Positions 32,666-39,869 of a DNA stretch of 39,869 nucleotides are shown here, one piece after another. The stretch is from the NCBI GenBank assembly GCA_013286235.1, contig JABDGE010000029.1, positions 1-39,869 of the forward strand. The letters are read 5' to 3'. The stretch is from Bacteroidota bacterium (GTDB lineage Bacteria; Bacteroidota; Bacteroidia; Sphingobacteriales; Sphingobacteriaceae). How positions within the stretch are numbered: the first letter of the stretch is position 1; each line of letters opens with the position of its first letter. The notes beneath the pieces are model-generated. The model was not told where the DNA came from and searched no databases. It worked only from the letters and a program-made list of their open reading frames with translations. Position numbers and translations under genes: made by a program.

Positions 32666-33982
32666 TCAATCGGCACTCACCTTTCCTGCTTCTTTCAATT
32701 TCGCCATTTTCAATTTACAAAGTTCGGCGATCGCGTTTTGTACCGCCGTTTGACCGGGCATATTTACAAGTCCATATTTCAATATAGCATTCATGTACAA
32801 ATCTGCCGAGTCCACATTGTCAACGGTTATAAAGTAGCGGCACATGGTTCCAAAAAAAGCAGCCGCCTCGGTTTTGTGGAATACCTGCCTGCCTGGGTAC
32901 AGGTAATTCAAATCCGGTTTTCCGTCAAATACAGCCAAAACCTCACCCGGCAGGTCTATATCCATCAATAAATTTGCATACGCCACCCTTGAAAATAAAT
33001 AGCCAGGAAATAGTCCGTTCATATCATGAACCATTTCATCTGCCTTGCCCAATTGATCGTCAATGGTGTATGCTGTCAGCAGCAGGTTGTAAAACAATGG
33101 TTTGCCGGGATATGTCACCAGGGCTTCGTTTAATTCTTCAATTACTTCACCCATATCTTCACTTTCAAAAGTTAATTGATGCAGCCGGGCGTAGTCCTGG
33201 CTTTCTTCCTGGCTATCAAACCTTGTATATTCGGTTTCTATCGGGTTGCCGGTTAATTCATAACCGGCTCCAATGGTGGAATTGCTAAGTATCTCCTTAA
33301 CATCGGGCGTTCTTATAAATTCATCATAATCCTTGCTCACTTCCTCCAAAATGTTCAGAAACGGATTATAGTCGTCGTCTAAAAAATCCTCGTCTTCATC
33401 ATCGTCATCAAATTCAAAATCACCGGGGGCGTCCATTATGCTATAATTACCCGGCCCGGCGGTATGGAGCAGCGTGGCCTCTATGCCTTTTACTTTAGCA
33501 TCATTGTCATAAGGGCCACGCATATAGCAGGGCAATCCGTCAAGTCCGAAATCAATCTCCATTAGTTCAACAGCCTCGTCATCTTCTTCCAAAATAAACC
33601 GGGTAATGGCAAAATCCTTGTGCGGTTTAAAGCCATAGTCTTCAGCAAAGGCTATACCTCCATATATAATATTATGGGCGAGCACATATTCGCAGTTTAT
33701 CCAGTTGCGGTCCATTTTTAAAAAATCGAAGTCCTCCGGCGAAACATTGAATTGATAACCGGTATCCTTCAACCCAAGGCAATAAAGGTCGATAAGGTAT
33801 ATGGCAGTGGTGTAGTTGCCTGTTTTATGCTTCCGCGCAATTACCACATTGCAAATCCCGGCGTCCTCCCATCCTTCTGTTACCAGGCACTCGTCAATGG
33901 GGAGTGAACGCGCCTGTGTCCTGACATATTTTTCCGGGCTTAAACCGCCGGTATGAAACGGGCCTTTTTTATTTTTTGCCAT
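32666..33982 (-). CDS. TPR-like protein with acidic linker, unknown function
   Basis: This 438-residue cytoplasmic protein starts at 33982 (MAKNKKGPFHTGGLSPEKYV); an upstream in-frame start at 34165 would add a tail without homologue-like character. The N-terminal part (RSLPIDECLVTEGWEDAGIC, NVVIARKHKTGNYTTAIYLI) is of a type I associate with uncharacterised Bacteroidota proteins. A very acidic stretch (FEFDDDDEDEDFLDDD) links it to a C-terminal helical region with TPR-like pairs (IEELNEALVTYPGKPLFYNL, LLTAYTIDDQLGKADEMVHD). It probably serves protein-protein contacts. No catalytic motif was seen. Confidence 0.75.
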   Translation of the reverse strand: MAKNKKGPFHTGGLSPEKYVRTQARSLPIDECLVTEGWEDAGICNVVIARKHKTGNYTTAIYLIDLYCLGLKDTGYQFNVSPEDFDFLKMDRNWINCEYVLAHNIIYGGIAFAEDYGFKPHKDFAITRFILEEDDEAVELMEIDFGLDGLPCYMRGPYDNDAKVKGIEATLLHTAGPGNYSIMDAPGDFEFDDDDEDEDFLDDDYNPFLNILEEVSKDYDEFIRTPDVKEILSNSTIGAGYELTGNPIETEYTRFDSQEESQDYARLHQLTFESEDMGEVIEELNEALVTYPGKPLFYNLLLTAYTIDDQLGKADEMVHDMNGLFPGYLFSRVAYANLLMDIDLPGEVLAVFDGKPDLNYLYPGRQVFHKTEAAAFFGTMCRYFITVDNVDSADLYMNAILKYGLVNMPGQTAVQNAIAELCKLKMAKLKEAGKVSAD

Positions 33983-34112
33983 GCCGCTGTTTGTATCTCG
34001 AAACAAATATTGACAATTCGGCGAAGTATTTTCACTGTTGTTTAAAACTAATGCGGGGTGGTGGAAAAATGGAATAAGAGAACAATTGTACCGGTAATAC
34101 CCACGCCAACTG

Positions 34113-34165
34113 CCCTTCGTCCGCCATAGCTTTAGCGACGGCGGAACTGCCACTGCTACTGCCAC
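34113..34165. repeat. Intergenic TCCGCC hairpin and CTGCCACTGCTA array
   Basis: TCCGCC and GGCGGA frame ATAGCTTTAGCGAC as a 26-base stem-loop, followed by ACTGCCACTGCTACTGCCAC, the reverse-strand form of the short array at 21967-21994. It lies between the TPR-like and MFS genes, which are divergent. Confidence 0.6.
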
Positions 34166-34232
34166 TCAAACCACCCCGCTTGCACTTCTCCCCAATTAAC
34201 CTTTCCTTTACTAAGCCCTAACAAACCACCCA

Positions 34233-35516
34233 ATGCGCCCATCCTTTAAGCCAGTCCCCTACCGTTACCGTGTGCTGGCACTGCTGTGCTGGCTCACCAC
34301 GCTCACCTATATGGACCGCATCTGCATCTCCATTGTGGGCGTGCGCATCAAGGCCGCCCTGCATTTGAGCAACGAACAGTTCGGCTGGGTACTCGCCGCC
34401 TTCGCGCTGGCTTATGCCATCTTCGAAATCCCCTCAGGCATGCTGGGCGACCGTATCGGCCCTAAAAAGGTATTTATACGCATTGTCATCGCCTGGTCGG
34501 TGTTTACGGCCCTTACAGGATTGGCTACCGGGCTGATCAGCCTGCTCATCATCCGTTTTTTGTTTGGCGCGGGCGAATCGGGCACTTATCCCAACAGCAT
34601 TTTGACGGTATCGCGGTGGTTCCCTGTACGCGAAACAGGCAGGGCGCTGTCGTGGGTGGGCATTGGCTCGCAAATAGGCGCCGCGCTGGCTCCGCTCATC
34701 ATCGTGCCTATCGCCATGGCTTACGGCTGGCGGGCGCCTTTTTTTGTCGTCGGCGCAATCGGCCTGGGTTGGGCGGGGGTTTGCTATGCCTGGTTCCGCG
34801 ATTTCCCCGCCCGGGTAAAAGCCATGCCCGATGCCGAAAAAGCACTCATCAAAGCCGAATGCCGCCATAACGAAGGCCAGCACCTCGTGCCCTGGAAGCT
34901 CATCGTACGCAACAGCACCTTGTGGCCGCTTTTGCTGATGTATTTTTGCTGCCAGTGGGCCAATTATTTTTTTATCGCCTGGATGCCGGTTTACCTGCAG
35001 GAGGGCCGCGGTTTTACCGAAAACGGCATGAAAAAGGTTACCTCGCTGCTCTTTGTGGTAGGCATAGGCGGTTTCCTGGCCGGCGGCGTAGCCGGCGACT
35101 GGCTCCTAAAACGCACCGGACTCAAATGGGGCCGCCGCCTTACCGGCATGCCCGGCCTTGGCTGTTGCGGCATATTGTTGTTTATTGCCGCGCTCTCGGC
35201 CAATAATACACTCACGGCCTGCTGCCTTATCGGGGCCAATTTCTCTTTTTCATTCGGGGTGATGGTCTCCTATGCCGTATGTGCCGATATTGGCCGCAAT
35301 AACACCGGCACGGTAACCGGCGCCATGAACTTTTTCGGGCAGATGGGCGCCTTCTTCCTCGCCCTCATCTTCGGGCACATTGTACAGGCCACGCACCGTT
35401 TTGATTACCCGGTGTACGTAGTAGGTGCCGTATTGATGGCAGGCTGCCTGCTCTGGCTGGCTATCGATGCGGAGAAGCAGCTGCCGCAGACGGGCGATGG
35501 CGTTAAAATTTTGTAG
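34233..35516 (+). CDS. MFS transporter, anion:cation symporter (ACS) family
   Basis: This 427-residue protein has 12 predicted helices. The start YRYRVLALLCWLTTLTYMDR and the loop motif GMLGDRIGPKKVF after helix 2 are typical of the ACS family (hexuronate, glucarate, phthalate and similar organic anions, with protons or sodium). FGAGESGTYPNSILTVSRWF and the mid-chain WRAPFFVVGAIGLGWAGVCY agree. The substrate cannot be assigned. The DNA is clearly more GC-rich than in neighbouring genes. Bases 35305-35500 near its 3' end occur again, decayed, at 36477-36672. Confidence 0.92.
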   Translation: MRPSFKPVPYRYRVLALLCWLTTLTYMDRICISIVGVRIKAALHLSNEQFGWVLAAFALAYAIFEIPSGMLGDRIGPKKVFIRIVIAWSVFTALTGLATGLISLLIIRFLFGAGESGTYPNSILTVSRWFPVRETGRALSWVGIGSQIGAALAPLIIVPIAMAYGWRAPFFVVGAIGLGWAGVCYAWFRDFPARVKAMPDAEKALIKAECRHNEGQHLVPWKLIVRNSTLWPLLLMYFCCQWANYFFIAWMPVYLQEGRGFTENGMKKVTSLLFVVGIGGFLAGGVAGDWLLKRTGLKWGRRLTGMPGLGCCGILLFIAALSANNTLTACCLIGANFSFSFGVMVSYAVCADIGRNNTGTVTGAMNFFGQMGAFFLALIFGHIVQATHRFDYPVYVVGAVLMAGCLLWLAIDAEKQLPQTGDGVKIL

Positions 35517-35552
35517 AGACACAATATTTTGCATGTCCCGTTATAAAGAAAG

Positions 35553-35662
35553 CAGGGCCCGTACGATTATGAAGGGTATTAATTGTTTTTTAAAGGCATT
35601 CATGAGCTCCTTCGTCGGTTCCTTCCTCGGGGAAGGGAAGGTAGGGGTTTAGCGAACTATGT
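35553..35662. repeat. Dispersed intergenic repeat, copy B
   Basis: AGCAGGGCCCGTACGATT and, about 50 bases later, TTCCTTCCTCGGGGAAGGG through GTTTAGCGAACTATG match the two halves of copy A at 31190-31252. The intervening bases (ATGAAGGGTATTAATTG and onwards) are absent from copy A, so this copy has an insertion or copy A a deletion. It follows the MFS gene directly. Confidence 0.75.
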
Positions 35663-35682
35663 AAAACTGCCGGGAAATCGCA

Positions 35683-35865
35683 TTAAACTTCGGAAGTTTT
35701 CACCAGGGCTTTAGAAACCCGTGCCGGTGCGGTAACTGCGCTTTGCTCAGCTTCTTTTAATTTATAATTGCGGATATACTCACTTATCGCATTTTTCTCC
35801 GCCGTCGAAAGTTCACGCGGATCGACGGTAAAATCTACGCCCAAAGGTTCTCTTATCAGCCCCAT
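35683..35865 (-). CDS. Small protein paired with GNAT-like gene, unknown function
   Basis: Reading from the ATG at 35865 gives 60 residues: MGLIREPLGVDFTVDPRELS, then TAEKNAISEYIRNYKLKEAE and a basic tail. A longer start at 35892 would overlap the upstream gene by 23 bases; the chosen one leaves a 4-base gap to its stop, which is more natural. The family is not recognised. The tight spacing says it belongs with the GNAT-like gene before it as a two-gene unit. Confidence 0.6.
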   Translation of the reverse strand: MGLIREPLGVDFTVDPRELSTAEKNAISEYIRNYKLKEAEQSAVTAPARVSKALVKTSEV

Positions 35866-35869
35866 ACTA

Positions 35870-36397
35870 TTATGATTTAAAATATCTTTCAACTAATGTT
35901 TTTGCAGCCACTGTATTAATGATCATCAGGTGTCCTCCAAAATGGTAGGCGCCAAGCGTTTTTTCGTAATGAGCAATCAACTTGGTTTTCGAATGAAACG
36001 AGACGAACCCATCAAAACCTTTCTGAAATGCAAGCCGGCAAGCATAGGCGATCAGGTTGCCTGGTACACCGACATACATTTTTGATTTGCCTTTATTAAA
36101 AGGCGCACTCTCAATCAAAGGCATATAGATATGATCTCCTTCAATCTTTAAACTCATCAATCCCTGTATTATCCCCGGATTATTTATTATTGTCAATTTA
36201 TAAACCTCTCGGTCGACCTGAGCCAACTCGCTTGCCCAGGCAAATTCCCAGCCATTCTTTTTGGTTACCTGTTTTACGTCAACCTTTGTGAAATTAAGTA
36301 CCTCTGTCGCGAAGCTATCACCAGTAACTACATTTTCAATGGATCATGTTAGCTTATCAATTTCAAAATCAAGATAATTGACCGGTCCTTTTTTCAT
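35870..36397 (-). pseudogene. GNAT-like acetyltransferase gene broken by a nonsense codon
   Basis: From the ATG at 36397 the frame reads MKKGPVNYLDFEIDKLT and then meets TGA at 36346-36344. After it the same frame continues without interruption for 157 codons (SIENVVTGDSFATEVLNFTK, then NGWEFAWASELAQVDREVYK) to the stop at 35870. The rest looks like a small GNAT fold (GLMSLKIEGDHIYMPLIESA, YACRLAFQKGFDGFVSF, KLIAHYEKTLGAYHFGGHLM). A single C-to-T change of an Arg codon (CGA to TGA) would explain the break. An internal start (36226) could still make a shortened protein. Otherwise the gene is intact, so the mutation seems recent or is a base error. Confidence 0.8.
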
Positions 36398-36476
36398 TAT
36401 CCTAATTTACGAATTATTGAATTATCGTTATATTTAAAGTTAGAAATATCCCCAGGTTGGTGTCTTCTATTTAACT

Positions 36477-36672
36477 CCGGCACGGTAACCGGCGCCATGA
36501 ATTTTTTCGGGCAGATGGGCGCTTTCTTCCCCGCCCTCATCTTCGGGCACATTGTACCGGCCACACACCGTTTCGATTACCCGGTGTACGTGGTAGCCGT
36601 GGTATTGCTGGCAGGCTCCCTGCTGTGGCTGGCTACCGATGCGGAGTAGCAGCTAGCGGAGACGGGCGATGG
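36477..36672 (+). pseudogene. Decayed duplicate of the MFS transporter 3' end
   Basis: These 196 bases align without a gap to 35305-35500 in the MFS gene with about 19 differences counted by eye, roughly 90 percent identity. The frame encodes TVTGAMNFFGQMGAFFPALI then a matching C-terminus, but a lysine codon has become TAG (GCGGAGTAG). Nothing of the upstream 1,070 bases of the gene is present. It is a truncated, non-functional copy standing in the gap before the next gene, with the broken GNAT pair lying between original and copy. Confidence 0.88.
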
Positions 36673-36982
36673 GGATGATCAGCGCAAGATACTGGGTTGA
36701 CTGTTGATCCTGCAGAAGGTTCCACGCCTGTCAGCAGGGCATTGGTACGACCGCTCCCGCAAGCAATTCTTTCGCTTCCGCAAGCCTCCCGGCTTGTGGC
36801 CCACATGCTAAGTAGCAACGTGCTATTCGCAGGTTTGAAACTACGAATCACTATGGCCCGGAGACTTTGTCTCCATTTACCAACCAAATAAGACAATACA
36901 GTCGCATCCATTCCAACCCATCAAAATTTCTTAATTTTGTCAATAGTCCCAATTATTAGCCTATGTATATCATAAGTCAAAA
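36673..36982. other. Intergenic region with small hairpins
   Basis: After the MFS fragment this 310-base stretch shows short stems (CAAGCCTCCCGGCTTG near 36781; GGAGACTTTGTCTCC near 36859) and AAGTAGCAACGTGCTATTCG near 36811, reminiscent of leftover mobile-element ends. TAATTTTG at 36932-36939 may be a -7 element for the next gene, 44 bases before its start; a -33 TTTG is not evident. No coding frame is convincing. Confidence 0.5.
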
Positions 36983-37666
36983 ATGAAATTCACCCGCTTT
37001 TTTCTTCTCCTTTTCATCCCCTCTGCCGCTTTTAGTCAGCAAAAAAACACCGGTTGCAACTGCCCAATTTCCAAATTCGGCGGCACCAAAGCAGATACCG
37101 TTTTTCATTTGTCGCGGAATCACTCCATCGCTTTATGCGGCTCGGAAGCAACAAACATCATCAAAGGCAAAAAGTTGTTTAGTGAATTCGTACTCTCCGT
37201 GTGCGGCGCTGACACGATTATCAAGTTCTGGGAAGCCGTACTCCTTTGCGATGTAAAAACATCCGGTGATACCTTATTGGTTCAAACCATATACGATCTA
37301 CCGGTCGGCAAGTCAATGGAGTACCGGCAAGCCGTTTGGAATACCGAGCACATCTACTTTAAAAACGATAAACTATTTCGCGATTCCGTGATCAACCGTG
37401 GCTTGCCTAAGTACACGCCGCAGCAGATTGCCGCAGTGCTTGATCTTTATCAGCGCTTGCCCAATGCGAATAACGATACCACATCCGTCCTGGTCGATAA
37501 ATTATTGATTAGCACCCTATCGGGCAGCAAAAAAGCAAGAGAATACCTCGTTAATTTCCGGCAGAAATTTACTGCGCTAAGTGGTGTCAACTGGGAGGAC
37601 TACGACACCAAAATAAGGATGCTAAAAGCCTGGGAAAAACAGAAGGAAGCCAATCATCAGCAGTAG
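36983..37666 (+). CDS. Secreted protein of unknown function
   Basis: This 227-residue protein has a signal peptide (MKFTRFFLLLFIPSAAFSQ). The mature N-terminus contains NTGCNCPISKFGGTKADTVF and further cysteines (ALCG, SVCG, LLCD), so disulfides are likely. The middle is beta-rich, the last third helical (KKAREYLVNFRQKFTALSGV). I do not recognise a family. It stands 60 bases before the DJ-1-type gene on the same strand. Confidence 0.75.
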   Translation: MKFTRFFLLLFIPSAAFSQQKNTGCNCPISKFGGTKADTVFHLSRNHSIALCGSEATNIIKGKKLFSEFVLSVCGADTIIKFWEAVLLCDVKTSGDTLLVQTIYDLPVGKSMEYRQAVWNTEHIYFKNDKLFRDSVINRGLPKYTPQQIAAVLDLYQRLPNANNDTTSVLVDKLLISTLSGSKKAREYLVNFRQKFTALSGVNWEDYDTKIRMLKAWEKQKEANHQQ

Positions 37667-37726
37667 ACAGATTTTTACCCTCCCTGTAACTATCTCACCT
37701 GCCAATACTCTAATCATTAAAACCTT

Positions 37727-38539
37727 ATGAGAAAAATATACCTTATCCCGGTCTTTTTATTGCTCGGAGCCCGTTTTTCGTTTAGCCAAACAACCGGTGC
37801 AAAAGATTCAATGGTTTATGTTTGCCCGCCTTGCGGCGGTGGCAGCTGCGACCAAATAGCATTTGATAAACCCGGAAAATGCCCCCATTGCGGCATGGAA
37901 TTAACAAAAATATCCTTGGTCGATTTTAAAAAACAATTAGCTTTAAAACCCCTTACCGTTTGTTTTTACCTGCAGGATGGCGTTGAAGTGCTTGATCTTG
38001 CCGGCCCGATGGAGGTGTTCAGCGTTGCGGGTTTTAATTACTTTACGGTTTCAAAAACAGACAAACCCATCCGTTCACAAGGCGTTTTATTTATAACGCC
38101 CGACTTTACCATAGCTAACGCCCCACCCGCAGACATATTGGTCGTATTAGGCGGCAACACGAGCCCGGCGGTTATTGATTCGACGGTTATTAATTGGATA
38201 AAGTCGCAGAAGCCACACCTCCAATACTATATGTCCGTTTGTACCGGCGCATTTATTTTGGGCAGGGCCGGTATTTTAGATAATTTAACAGCCACCACCT
38301 ATCATTTGGCTATTGACGACCTGGCCAAAGAATTCCCGAAAACAAAAGTTTTGGCCAATACCCGTTTTGTCGACAACGGTACGGTAATTACCACGGCCGG
38401 TATCTCGGCCGGCATCGACGGCGCTTTGCACCTTGTTGAAAAACTACGCGGAAGGCTCTATGCGCAAGGCGTCGCCGCTACCATGGAATATGATAAATGG
38501 GTACCTGACCAGGGCCTGGTAATAAATCCAGGGGAGTAA
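37727..38539 (+). CDS. Secreted DJ-1/PfpI family protein with N-terminal metal-binding domain
   Basis: This 270-residue protein has a signal peptide (MRKIYLIPVFLLLGARFSFS), then a small cysteine-rich heavy-metal-binding domain at about residues 29-60 (VCPPCGGGSCDQ, GKCPHCGMELTK), then a DJ-1/PfpI (class I glutamine amidotransferase-like) domain from about 75 to 260. The nucleophile elbow SVCTGAFILGRAGILD holds Cys172, and LDLAGPMEVFSVAGFN is the typical first segment of the isonitrile-hydratase-like or AraC-associated subgroup. Joining an exported metal-binding module to a DJ-1 domain is uncommon. The function could be detoxification of reactive carbonyls or a metal-linked hydratase; neither can be proved from sequence. 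Confidence 0.85.
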   Translation: MRKIYLIPVFLLLGARFSFSQTTGAKDSMVYVCPPCGGGSCDQIAFDKPGKCPHCGMELTKISLVDFKKQLALKPLTVCFYLQDGVEVLDLAGPMEVFSVAGFNYFTVSKTDKPIRSQGVLFITPDFTIANAPPADILVVLGGNTSPAVIDSTVINWIKSQKPHLQYYMSVCTGAFILGRAGILDNLTATTYHLAIDDLAKEFPKTKVLANTRFVDNGTVITTAGISAGIDGALHLVEKLRGRLYAQGVAATMEYDKWVPDQGLVINPGE

Positions 38540-38582
38540 TTAATTCCTGTAACTGTTTTCTGCTATCATCCGGCCGCTTTTG

Positions 38583-39218
38583 TCAATTAGTTGCCGGCCT
38601 CCATTGATTGATTTGTATCGAATATTTTCCGTTTGAGATGTCGTAGTTCAAGTAAATTGTCGTGGGCGCGCCCCAGGGCTTTCCATCCCAACTAATAAGG
38701 TCAATAGCACTAATTGCGAAAGCGATTTTATCGCCGTTAACATCAGAAGCAGATGAGAAAACAGTCAGCGGGTCAGTACCTTGTGGTATAGGATAAGACT
38801 TTAAGACAAAACTACCAATCGCGGGCAGGGATTGGCCTCCCTTTTTATTTAATTTATAGCCAAAATATATTATTAAGCCACCAATCTGGTTTTTTTCACC
38901 AGGAAACAGCGCAGTCCCAATTGACACGCGTTGGTCTTTAACGAAGGTTGAATCTTTTCCCAAATATTCCTCCATCTTAATAAATCTTAAAGAGTCCGCA
39001 ACTCCCGTTACTCCATCCGCACGATAAGGTTTAGTACCGGTAGTTAAGTATGGATCGTAAATGCATATAGACGCCTGCTGATTGTCTAACAAATGGGTGG
39101 ATACCTCTGAATTCGTCGAAAAAGCCAAAAGGTTTACAGTTAAAGTACTTTGCGCCATTAATGAATAGCTATTCAAAAAGGTAGCTGTGAAAAACAGGAG
39201 AAAATATTTCTTATTCAT
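38583..39218 (-). CDS. Secreted protein of unknown function
   Basis: This 211-residue protein has a signal peptide (MNKKYFLLFFTATFLNSYSLMAQS), then a beta-rich region (TLTVNLLAFSTNSEVSTHLL, SLRFIKMEEYLGKDSTFVKD, LIIYFGYKLNKKGGQSL) and ends GKYSIQINQWRPATN. I do not recognise a family. It is convergent with the DJ-1-type gene (43-base gap). A promoter of Bacteroidota form precedes it. Confidence 0.75.
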   Translation of the reverse strand: MNKKYFLLFFTATFLNSYSLMAQSTLTVNLLAFSTNSEVSTHLLDNQQASICIYDPYLTTGTKPYRADGVTGVADSLRFIKMEEYLGKDSTFVKDQRVSIGTALFPGEKNQIGGLIIYFGYKLNKKGGQSLPAIGSFVLKSYPIPQGTDPLTVFSSASDVNGDKIAFAISAIDLISWDGKPWGAPTTIYLNYDISNGKYSIQINQWRPATN

Positions 39219-39246
39219 AACAAATGATTTAGGTCAATAGATACTG

Positions 39247-39278
39247 CAAAAATAACGATCTTTTATCTATCTAACAAG
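39247..39278 (-). promoter_or_regulatory. Probable promoter of the secreted protein gene at 38583-39218
   Basis: On the minus strand CTTG (39278-39275), a 20-base spacer and TATTTTTG (39254-39247) match the Bacteroidota -33/-7 pair, with one mismatch in the -33. The leader would be about 22 bases. Confidence 0.45.
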
Positions 39279-39450
39279 TCCCGCTGTCCGCAGTTTCGAA
39301 AACCGCGAACGAAATGCCCGCAAACTGCGCCTCCTTTTGGTACCAGCAAAGCACCCTTCTGTCCGTAAACTGTTTTCCATTGTCAAGCCGGTAGTTTAAA
39401 GCCATCAACGTCCATTTTCAATTCTTTATAAATTTTCTTAAATTTGTTAT

Positions 39451-39672
39451 ATGACTATCGTAGTTAATCCCCATAATCCACAGGAAGAAAAAGCTTTGCT
39501 GACATTTTTGGACAGCATGAAATATGACTATAGCCAGGAGGATGAAGCGTTGATTTTGTCGGAGGCCCAACAAAAAGAAATACTGGAACGCGACAGGGAG
39601 TATGAGGCCGGAGAAACCGAAACCTATTCCATCGACGAGATCATCGATCACTTTAATATCAAAGAAAAATAA
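39451..39672 (+). CDS. Antitoxin of a RelE/ParE-type toxin-antitoxin pair
   Basis: This 73-residue acidic protein (MTIVVNPHNPQEEKALLTFL, then ALILSEAQQKEILERDREYE) is of the short antitoxin type paired with RelE/ParE toxins in Bacteroidota. An N-terminal strand is followed by helices that would wrap the toxin. The last base of its stop is the first base of the toxin ATG (TAATG), which is typical coupling. TAAATTTG at 39439-39446 may be its -7 element, which would make a leaderless transcript. Confidence 0.8.
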   Translation: MTIVVNPHNPQEEKALLTFLDSMKYDYSQEDEALILSEAQQKEILERDREYEAGETETYSIDEIIDHFNIKEK

Positions 39673-39869
39673 TGTATCAATTGCAGGTTCTTCGTAAAGC
39701 GAGGGACGACATGCGAAAATCTGCCGCCTGGTATGACAAGCATCAAACCGGCCTGGGCGATAGGTTTTTATTAGAAGTGATCAGCACCTTTAGAGCAATC
39801 GAGGTCAACCCCTTACACTATCAGGAAAGATTTTCAAAAACATTCAGATATGCCGGGGTACACAATTTT
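39672..39869 (+). CDS. RelE/ParE-family toxin (3' partial)
   Basis: From the ATG at 39672 the frame stays open to the window end for 66 codons: MYQLQVLRKARDDMRKSAAW, YDKHQTGLGDRFLLEVISTF, then NPLHYQERFSKTFRYAGVHN. The pattern (basic N-terminal helix, Y-GLG-RF, then P--Y) is that of RelE/ParE toxins, which cleave mRNA at the ribosome or poison gyrase; which of the two applies cannot be told. It is coupled to the antitoxin by one overlapping base. The C-terminus is outside the window. Confidence 0.85.
   Translation, partial: MYQLQVLRKARDDMRKSAAWYDKHQTGLGDRFLLEVISTFRAIEVNPLHYQERFSKTFRYAGVHNF

Noticed and set aside
33983..34165. An N-terminal extension of the TPR-like protein
   Set aside because: The added residues translate an intergenic hairpin and a CTGCCACTGCTA repeat array; the ATG at 33982 gives the natural basic start.
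36633..36911. Open frames of 64 to 92 codons on both strands
   Set aside because: They run through the decayed MFS fragment and a repeat-like region; products lack any family features and start or end arbitrarily.

Overview
The window looks like chromosome from a Bacteroidota bacterium of the Sphingobacteriaceae type; Mucilaginibacter or a close relative is my best guess. The reasons are a type IX secretion (T9SS type B) sorting domain, a GldL-like HWPGA membrane peptide, promoters of the Bacteroidota form (TTTG, about 19 bases, TAnnTTTG), general lack of Shine-Dalgarno sequences, and families common in that group (DUF2306, ACS-type MFS transporter, cyanophycin genes). No rRNA, tRNA or CRISPR array was seen.

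Bases 1-12000 are a molybdenum and redox neighbourhood. A molybdate importer (modA, 5' partial, then modB and modC) is followed by a WG-repeat-like protein and a DUF2306 membrane protein. A 1,826-bp IS1634-type insertion sequence sits exactly at the tail-to-tail overlap between the DUF2306 gene and a small molybdopterin-domain gene. Its 49-bp target duplication left both genes complete. On the minus strand there follow a secreted peroxiredoxin-like protein, a secreted Lys/Met-rich repeat protein and an ECF sigma/anti-sigma pair. On the plus strand come a DUF1223 thioredoxin-like protein and a 598-residue fusion of a membrane cytochrome b with a Tat-exported sulfite-oxidase-type molybdopterin domain.

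Bases 12000-18000 hold a GldL-like micropeptide, the tRNA pseudouridine synthase truC, a large T9SS-secreted protein, a newly noted 47-residue membrane peptide, and an AT-rich two-gene unit: a two-domain dCTP-deaminase-family protein and a GNAT-ASCH fusion. This unit is the best candidate for an undescribed (possibly defensive or nucleotide-editing) system.

Bases 18000-23000 carry a complete cyanophycin cycle: cphA, divergent from cyanophycinase and an isoaspartyl peptidase/asparaginase. A GT39-type glycosyltransferase follows. Bases 24700-31030 are the translation operon read on the minus strand, rplM-rpsI-rpsB-tsf then pyrH and frr, with nagA and a lipocalin gene interposed. It has a textbook promoter, two terminators and unusual Shine-Dalgarno sequences before rpsI and rpsB.

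Bases 31000-39869 are looser accessory DNA: small secreted proteins of unknown function, a TPR-like protein, an ACS-family MFS transporter whose 3' end is duplicated as a decayed 196-bp fragment about 1.2 kb away, a GNAT-like gene broken by one TGA codon, a secreted DJ-1/PfpI protein with a metal-binding N-terminus, and a type II toxin-antitoxin pair cut by the window end. Several intergenic repeat families occur throughout.
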